Positions 6,496-7,446 of a DNA stretch of 7,446 bases are shown one piece after another. Below the pieces are notes generated by a model. The model was not told where the DNA came from, searched no databases, and saw only the letters and a program-made list of their open reading frames with translations. A program made the position numbers and the translations under genes. Every line of letters begins with the position of its first letter. The stretch's first letter is position 1. Origin of the DNA: Hyphomicrobiales bacterium (GTDB lineage: Bacteria; Pseudomonadota; Alphaproteobacteria; Rhizobiales; Aestuariivirgaceae); contig JALUFY010000296.1 of assembly GCA_027051995.1 (NCBI GenBank), forward strand, positions 1-7,446, read 5' to 3'.

Positions 6496-6732
6496 TCAGG
6501 CCTTTTTGGCCGGGCGCGGCTTTACATCATTGGCGCAGGGGTTTTTCATGTGTTCCTCGCGCGCCGCCAGAGCCACCATGGACAACAGATAGGCGATGAA
6601 TTTCTTGTCGCACCGGGCGGCCATGCGGGCCATTTCCTCGCTCATGCGCGCGATGTATTCAAGTTCGTCCTTTTTTGTGTCCATTGTCTGTTTCTTTCCA
6701 TTCTTGCTGGACGCCATGATTTCGACCCGCAT
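6496..6732 (-). CDS. Small helical protein of unknown function
   Basis: I do not recognise this protein. From the ATG at 6732 it is 78 aa: a short basic start (SSKNGKKQ), then a probable amphipathic helix DELEYIARMSEEMARMAARC, a more hydrophobic stretch KFIAYLLSMVALAARE, and a basic tail ending KPRPAKKA. It has no signal peptide. The hydrophobic part is too short and too charged at its edges for a confident membrane segment. I chose 6732 because GAGGGG lies about 9 nt before it. In-frame ATGs at 6717 and 6684 are alternatives; the latter gives a 62-residue protein starting MDTKKDELEY with GGAAAG at 9 nt. The helical heptad-like pattern suggests self-association or a partner protein. It precedes the SpoIIAA-like gene by 91 bp and could be first in that transcript. 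Confidence 0.55.
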   Translation of the reverse strand: MRVEIMASSKNGKKQTMDTKKDELEYIARMSEEMARMAARCDKKFIAYLLSMVALAAREEHMKNPCANDVKPRPAKKA

Positions 6733-7044
6733 TACCTTGTTCCCCTCATGGAAATTGCAAACTCTCTGCAACCTTTGCTAATTGATATTCGGTCTTAACA
6801 CGCGCCAGTCCGCCGGCGGTATAGACATGTCTCCATGACTTTCGTCCAAATAGCAGTCCATTGGTATTATTTCTTATCCAGTTACTCGGTTTCATGGGGA
6901 AATGGCCGCGGGCCGCGGAAACAGCCCTTGATGAGGAGAGCAAGCCGCCGCTTGCCATTTGGCGCGCGATGGCCTAGTCAGGGGCTGGCCGCGCGACGGA
7001 TGCGGCGGCCCGGGCAGCAAACTTTCCAGAGCCTTACGATCACC
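6733..7044. other. 312-bp region without a convincing gene
   Basis: This divergent intergenic region should carry the promoters for the small - strand gene and for crcB. It contains a perfect 10-bp palindrome, AGACATGTCT, at 6823-6832 and an AT-richer patch at about 6842-6898. It also has a -10-like TATTAT at 6865-6870 without a good -35. A 27-codon ORF (6894-6977, + strand) starts MGKWPRAAETALDEE and ends LAIWRAMA. It has no ribosome-binding site and may be a remnant. The frame of crcB is open back to an ATG at 6835, but that extension is Arg-rich and unlike any CrcB, so I treat it as non-coding. Confidence 0.5.
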
Positions 7045-7434
7045 ATGACTCCTGCTATGATTTCATCCGTGGCCGCGGGCGGGGCCATTGGCGCGGCGTC
7101 GCGCTACATGGTCACGGTTCTGGCCACGCGGACGCTGGGGCATGAATTTCCCTGGGGCACGGTGGCGGTCAATGTGCTCGGCTCCTTCGCCATGGGGGCG
7201 CTGATCACCTTCATGGCGCTGAAATGGTCGGCCTCGCAGGAGATGCGGGCCTTTCTGACCACCGGCGTTCTGGGCGGCTTCACCACATTGTCGGCCTTCT
7301 CGCTGGATTTCGCCGTTCTCTACGAGCGCAAGCATCCGTTCGTCGCGGCGGCCTACGGGCTGGGCACGGTGGGGCTTTCGCTGATCGCCATTTTCGCCGG
7401 CATGGCGCTGATGCGCGCCATATACGCGCCATGA
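7045..7434 (+). CDS. crcB: Fluoride ion channel CrcB (Fluc)
   Basis: A 129-aa inner-membrane protein with four hydrophobic helices, the usual single-gene Fluc form that works as an antiparallel homodimer and exports fluoride. Diagnostic motifs are GGAIGAASRYMV (12-23), WGTVAVNVLGSFAMG (37-51, containing the pore Asn N43) and the helix-break region TGVLGGFTTLSAFSLD (73-88) that carries the central Na+ site. The usual TTFS is TTLS here, so one of the two pore-lining F-box phenylalanines appears replaced by Leu (L82) while F85 is kept. The start at 7045 is set by homology; its Shine-Dalgarno sequence is poor. The stop overlaps the next start as ATGA, suggesting translational coupling. No fluoride riboswitch was recognised upstream. 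Confidence 0.92.
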   Translation: MTPAMISSVAAGGAIGAASRYMVTVLATRTLGHEFPWGTVAVNVLGSFAMGALITFMALKWSASQEMRAFLTTGVLGGFTTLSAFSLDFAVLYERKHPFVAAAYGLGTVGLSLIAIFAGMALMRAIYAP

Positions 7435-7446
7435 GCGGCGTCACCC
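7431..7446 (+). CDS. Start of the next gene, probably an RluA-family pseudouridine synthase (partial)
   Basis: An ATG at 7431 overlaps the crcB stop (ATGA) and opens MSGVT before the window ends. In many alphaproteobacteria crcB is followed directly by an RluC/RluA-type 23S rRNA pseudouridine synthase, often starting MSGV. The start codon and overlap are seen. The product is inferred only from gene order and five residues. Confidence 0.5.

Noticed and set aside
6486..6514. GGCC-TTTTT-GGCC hairpin near 6499-6511 as a terminator
   Set aside because: It lies inside the last codons of the small - strand gene, has a 4-bp stem, and its T-run is in the loop and not after the stem.
6746..6958. A 70-codon - strand frame in the crcB upstream region
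   Set aside because: It has no family resemblance and runs into the start of the better supported small gene at 6732.
6835..7044. A 70-residue N-terminal extension of CrcB from the ATG at 6835
   Set aside because: The added sequence is Arg-rich, lacks similarity to CrcB, has no ribosome-binding site, and the CrcB fold is complete from 7045.
6960..7060. Possible fluoride riboswitch before crcB (GCGATGGCC at 6966-6974 and ATGACTCCT at 7045-7053)
   Set aside because: Isolated words resemble the crcB RNA motif, but the first stem and pseudoknot partners are missing, and the second word is the start of the crcB coding region itself.

Overview
The window is GC-rich and densely coded. Its gene content and signals suggest an alphaproteobacterium: an ErpA/HesB gene that appears to be divergent from a dGTPase, a full CtrA-type box (TTAA-N7-TTAAC) with nearby GANTC sites, a lone Flp pilin, a HAF-repeat autotransporter, and crcB overlapping the start of the next gene. 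I cannot place it to order or genus.

Left part, 1-2539, mainly + strand. A possible, apparently interrupted start of a dGTPase gene lies on the - strand at the left edge. It is followed by erpA (Fe-S cluster insertion), a 157-bp intergenic region rich in regulatory motifs, a 526-aa secreted outer-membrane autotransporter with HAF-type repeats, and a 59-aa Flp type IVb pilin. The last two are both predicted cell-surface products.

Middle and right part, 2547-6732, all - strand. In transcription order these are: a small helical protein of unknown function (6732-6496), a SpoIIAA/STAS-like protein (6404-5997), a glutathione S-transferase (5934-5275), the Na+/H+ antiporter NhaD (5149-3716), and an AstE/AspA-type zinc deacylase (3656-2547). 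nhaD has a roughly 120-nt leader with mutually exclusive hairpins. The deacylase converges with the pilin gene, leaving only 7 bp between the stop codons.

Right end, 6733-7446. A 312-bp stretch with no convincing gene contains an AT-richer patch, a perfect 10-bp palindrome and faint coding-like fragments. It is followed on the + strand by crcB (fluoride channel), whose stop overlaps (ATGA) the start of another gene cut by the window edge. By its context that gene is probably an RluA-family pseudouridine synthase.

Most of the window is ordinary chromosomal housekeeping and stress-tolerance content. The points most worth a second look are the CtrA/GANTC/direct-repeat cluster before the autotransporter, the nhaD leader, the broken dgt-like start, and the coding-like debris upstream of crcB. 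I see no CRISPR array, insertion sequence, tRNA or rRNA, and no clear novel multigene system.
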